A stretch of 53,690 bases of DNA from an uncultured Eubacterium sp. (GTDB lineage: Bacteria; Bacillota; Clostridia; Lachnospirales; Lachnospiraceae), in assembly GCA_905236805.1 (NCBI GenBank), contig CAJOPH010000074.1, positions 1 through 53,690 on the forward strand, read 5' to 3'. How positions within the stretch are numbered: the first letter of the stretch is position 1; each line of letters starts with the position of its first letter. Of this stretch, positions 51,202 through 53,690 are shown one piece after another. A program made the translations under genes and the position numbers. The notes under the pieces were generated by a model that saw only the letters and a list, made by a program, of their open reading frames with translations, made no database searches and was not told the origin of the DNA.

Positions 51202-53685
51202 ATGGGTTATTCTAAGTACATCAATATGGAGGATTTTGGTTTGGGCGCAATAGAAGACCTTTTGGCATGGAAAAAGAAGACTGGAAGAAATAAGTTCAAG
51301 CATGACACATTAAAGAAGATATTTCCCAAAACCTACTATCGGTATTCATCCCTCCCTGTGGAGGAGGACAAGGTAGTCTTTGTGGAGTACAGGAAATCAG
51401 AGCTCTTAAACAGCTTCCACGTCCTTTTTGACAGGCTGGCAGGGGATTATGATTTCAGGATACACACTCATTTTTTATTGGACGGGACGGCTAAAAGGGC
51501 GGAATATACTGAGCGGAGCAACGAGATGATGAAGGACATAGCCACCGCAAAATATCTGTTCGTATCTGAGGCATCTACGGTAATAAGCTCCGTGGACCTT
51601 CGTCCCGAGACAGTGATGGTACAGCTGTGGCATGGCTGCGGGGCCTTTAAGAAATTTGGGTTTTCTACCGCGGAGCTTATTTTCGGGCCGGACAGGGAGG
51701 CCATGTTAAAATACCCCCAGTACAAAAACTACACCTATGTGACAGTCAGTTCATCCGAGGTATCATGGGCATACAAGGAGGCAATGAACCTCCCTGATGA
51801 AAAAACGATAGTCCCCACCGGGTTAAGCCGTACTGATATCTTTTATGACGACCATTTCCACAAGGAAGCCTTCATGACCCTTCATGAGGTTATGCCATCA
51901 TCAAAGGGAAAGAAGGTAATACTCTATGCACCCACCTACAGGGGAAGGGTAAAGAGTGCATCCACCCCTTCCATGCTCAGCATAGAGATGTTCCATGAAG
52001 CATTTGGGGATGAGTATGTGCTCCTTTTCAAGCATCATCCAATGGTAAAAAGCAAGAAAAAGCCCAAGATCCCTCAGCAATACAATGATTTTGCCCGGGA
52101 TGTCACGGAGGTCATGAGCATAGAAGAGCTCATCTGCGTTGCTGATGTTTGTATTTCTGACTACTCTTCACTCATCTTTGAATATTCCCTTTTGGAAAGG
52201 CCCCTTGTCTTTTTTGCCTATGACCTGGATGAGTATTTTGACTGGAGGGGCTTTTACTATGATTACGATGAGCTTACGCCGGGCCCCGTATGCACGACGA
52301 ACCTGGAGATGATAGACTATATAAAGCACATCGATGAAAGGTTTGACAGGGAGCAGATAAGGGCATTTAGGGAGAAATTCGTCCGCAACTGCGATGGTCA
52401 CGCCACGGAGAGAATAATGGAGCTGGCATTTGGGGATGCCCTTGAAAAACATAAAAGGAAAAATCCCCACAAAGGAGTCTACCATGACATACCAAAGGCT
52501 TTCCCTACCGCCACAGAGAAGGAAAAAGAGCTTGGGATAATCAGGTGGTGGGCCAATGAGGGAGACCATATATATGAGGCAAAGGTTTACGATAATCCTG
52601 TAGAAGAAAAAAAGGTCACATTGATCTCATCCCCCGAAACGAAGGTTCTTATGAACTATGTCAAAAAACGCCTTTCCGGAAAAAATAATGGATTTGATGT
52701 GACGATTTTAGATGAGACATCATCTAAGGGAGAGCTTTTGGCCGAGGAGATGGCAAAAAGCGCCTTTGTAATATTGGCGCACAGGTCTTTTGCCGTGCCT
52801 GCCCTTAAGATACGAAGGGAAACAAGGGTGATACAGCTCTGGGATACGGCTTTTTCCTTTGAGAGGACAGACTACGCCGGAAGGGAAGTGATAGGGGGAT
52901 TAAAAAACGATTACCTGAGGATATCTCCCCTTCATGCGAATTATTCCCTGGTGCCCGTGGGATCTGATATGGCGGGAAAAAACCTTTCCGGATCTTTCGG
53001 GATGGACTATGACGAAAATATTTTTGACCATAATATAGGCTCTATTTCCACCGACCTTCTTTTGGATCAAAAGTTCTGTGAGAATTCAAAGCAAAAGATT
53101 TTGGATCTTTTTGAAAAAGATGAGGAAAAGCGTCCCATAGGAGAAAGAAAGATCATATACTATGATCCTACTATCAGGAAGGACAGGACAGGTGGGGAAG
53201 GAAATATCCTTCCCGATATAAACCTCATGAACGAGTATCTTAAGGATGAATATTTTTTGATCTGTGACGTGCCCATGGATGATGAGGAGGCAGAAAAGGC
53301 CATTCCTAATTATCAGTACCTTAAGGGCTTTGTAAGCATTCTTCCCACAGGTATTTCCCCGATGGAAGCAATGGCTGCATCAACTGTCATGGTATCGGAT
53401 TATGGCAGGCATATATCTACATATGCAGCAACCATAAAGCCAATCCTTCTGTATGTTCCGGATTTGGTATTTTATGAAAAAAACCCGGATTACGAAGAGG
53501 GGATAAAGGACATCCTCCCCGGAGAGAAGTTTTTTGAAACAAAAGCCTTGATAGAAAGGCTCCTTGACCTTGAAAAATATGATCCTTCAAGTCAGGATGG
53601 TTTCAGGGAAAAGTTCCTTAAAAGCTGTGACGGAAAGTCGCTAAAGAGGCTGATCGAAAAAATGAAAAATAAAGAAGAAAAATAA
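51202..53685 (+). CDS. CDP-glycerol glycerophosphotransferase with a degenerate second module
   Basis: The 827-aa protein has a complete TagF-like glycerophosphotransferase module (about 60-415): WHGCGAFKKFG with H144, APTYRG near 246, KHHP near 277, and DYSSLIFEYSLLERP near 320. It should make or modify teichoic-acid-like polymers. A second module (about 460-820) repeats the order in degraded form: QLWDTAFSF replaces QLWHGCGAF (H to D, D549), YYDPTIRKD replaces APTYRG, and VSDYGRHISTYAATIKP replaces DYSSLIFEY. Both modules end with FREKF...CDG. This looks like an internal duplication whose second copy lost catalysis. No Shine-Dalgarno is obvious before ATG 51202, and a second in-frame ATG is at 51226. 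Confidence 0.82.
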   Translation: MGYSKYINMEDFGLGAIEDLLAWKKKTGRNKFKHDTLKKIFPKTYYRYSSLPVEEDKVVFVEYRKSELLNSFHVLFDRLAGDYDFRIHTHFLLDGTAKRAEYTERSNEMMKDIATAKYLFVSEASTVISSVDLRPETVMVQLWHGCGAFKKFGFSTAELIFGPDREAMLKYPQYKNYTYVTVSSSEVSWAYKEAMNLPDEKTIVPTGLSRTDIFYDDHFHKEAFMTLHEVMPSSKGKKVILYAPTYRGRVKSASTPSMLSIEMFHEAFGDEYVLLFKHHPMVKSKKKPKIPQQYNDFARDVTEVMSIEELICVADVCISDYSSLIFEYSLLERPLVFFAYDLDEYFDWRGFYYDYDELTPGPVCTTNLEMIDYIKHIDERFDREQIRAFREKFVRNCDGHATERIMELAFGDALEKHKRKNPHKGVYHDIPKAFPTATEKEKELGIIRWWANEGDHIYEAKVYDNPVEEKKVTLISSPETKVLMNYVKKRLSGKNNGFDVTILDETSSKGELLAEEMAKSAFVILAHRSFAVPALKIRRETRVIQLWDTAFSFERTDYAGREVIGGLKNDYLRISPLHANYSLVPVGSDMAGKNLSGSFGMDYDENIFDHNIGSISTDLLLDQKFCENSKQKILDLFEKDEEKRPIGERKIIYYDPTIRKDRTGGEGNILPDINLMNEYLKDEYFLICDVPMDDEEAEKAIPNYQYLKGFVSILPTGISPMEAMAASTVMVSDYGRHISTYAATIKPILLYVPDLVFYEKNPDYEEGIKDILPGEKFFETKALIERLLDLEKYDPSSQDGFREKFLKSCDGKSLKRLIEKMKNKEEK

Positions 53686-53690
53686 AGAAG

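Noticed and set aside
51194-51202. TACAAT as a leaderless promoter for the glycerophosphotransferase
   Set aside because: It is too close to ATG for the start to fall at the codon and lacks a good -35.
1-53690. CRISPR arrays, insertion sequences, rRNA operons or prophage modules
   Set aside because: No regularly spaced direct repeats, transposase motifs, rRNA core words or phage structural genes were seen on reading through.

Overview
The window looks like a chromosomal segment of an anaerobic, butyrate-forming Clostridia, most likely Lachnospiraceae. The basis is an rnfCDGEAB ion-pumping complex, crt-hbd-bcd genes, an [FeFe]-hydrogenase-like sensor, a DUF6110/P-type ATPase metal locus, strong AAGGAGG ribosome sites and TTGACA-17-TATAAT promoters. 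The genus cannot be fixed from sequence alone. No CRISPR array, insertion sequence, rRNA or prophage was seen.

Layout. 1-2130 (minus): a cassette of an S24/LexA-like HTH regulator and a Y-family polymerase cut by the window edge, behind a hairpin-rich leader. 2209-6993: a LysR regulator divergent from two SDR oxidoreductases and a BaiCD-like flavin/Fe-S reductase. 7075-13469: a MoeA-like protein, SOS-controlled recA-recX, a PepD-like protein that has lost metal ligands, an unassigned pseudoknotted RNA candidate, and RNase Y. 13579-23100: housekeeping genes (cardiolipin synthase, phosphoesterase, scpA-scpB, an RpiR regulator, a YhiN-like flavoprotein, cmk-ispH-rpsA, cheR). 23217-26883: a metal locus (a short Fur-like protein, DUF6110, a P1B-type ATPase, an unknown gene). 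27059-32188: rnfCDGEAB. 32331-40590: one tight run with a sulfotransferase, proB, 5-formyl-THF cyclo-ligase, cysD, a cysN-cysC fusion, a sensory hydrogenase and a SpoIIE-type phosphatase. 40640-46157: gshA (minus), miaB, ruvA, a GH5 glycanase and rhaD. 46208-47902: a DUF2325 gene under DtxR-type boxes, tRNA-Glu(CTC), and an OGG1-like glycosylase. 48044-53685: crt-hbd-bcd and a two-module CDP-glycerol glycerophosphotransferase.

How the parts fit. Crt, Hbd and Bcd convert acetoacetyl-CoA to butyryl-CoA, and Rnf links reduced ferredoxin and NADH to an ion gradient, so the window carries much of a butyrate energy metabolism. The hydrogenase-like protein paired with a phosphatase suggests H2 or redox sensing. 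CysD and CysNC make PAPS, and the sulfotransferase upstream is the obvious user, because no sulfate-reduction gene is present.

Most interesting signals. (i) A recurring dyad TTAG-N6-CTAA resembles the DtxR/IdeR iron box and overlaps or abuts the promoters of the Fur-like gene, the DUF6110-ATPase operon, an unknown gene and the DUF2325 gene, which suggests one metal regulon. (ii) The 11450-11610 region can fold into two long hairpins, an enclosing stem and a 7-bp loop-to-downstream pseudoknot. (iii) The PepD paralogue lacks three of five metal ligands. (iv) The PAPS/sulfotransferase run is an apparent sulfation module. All functional statements are inferences from motifs and context; no database search was run.
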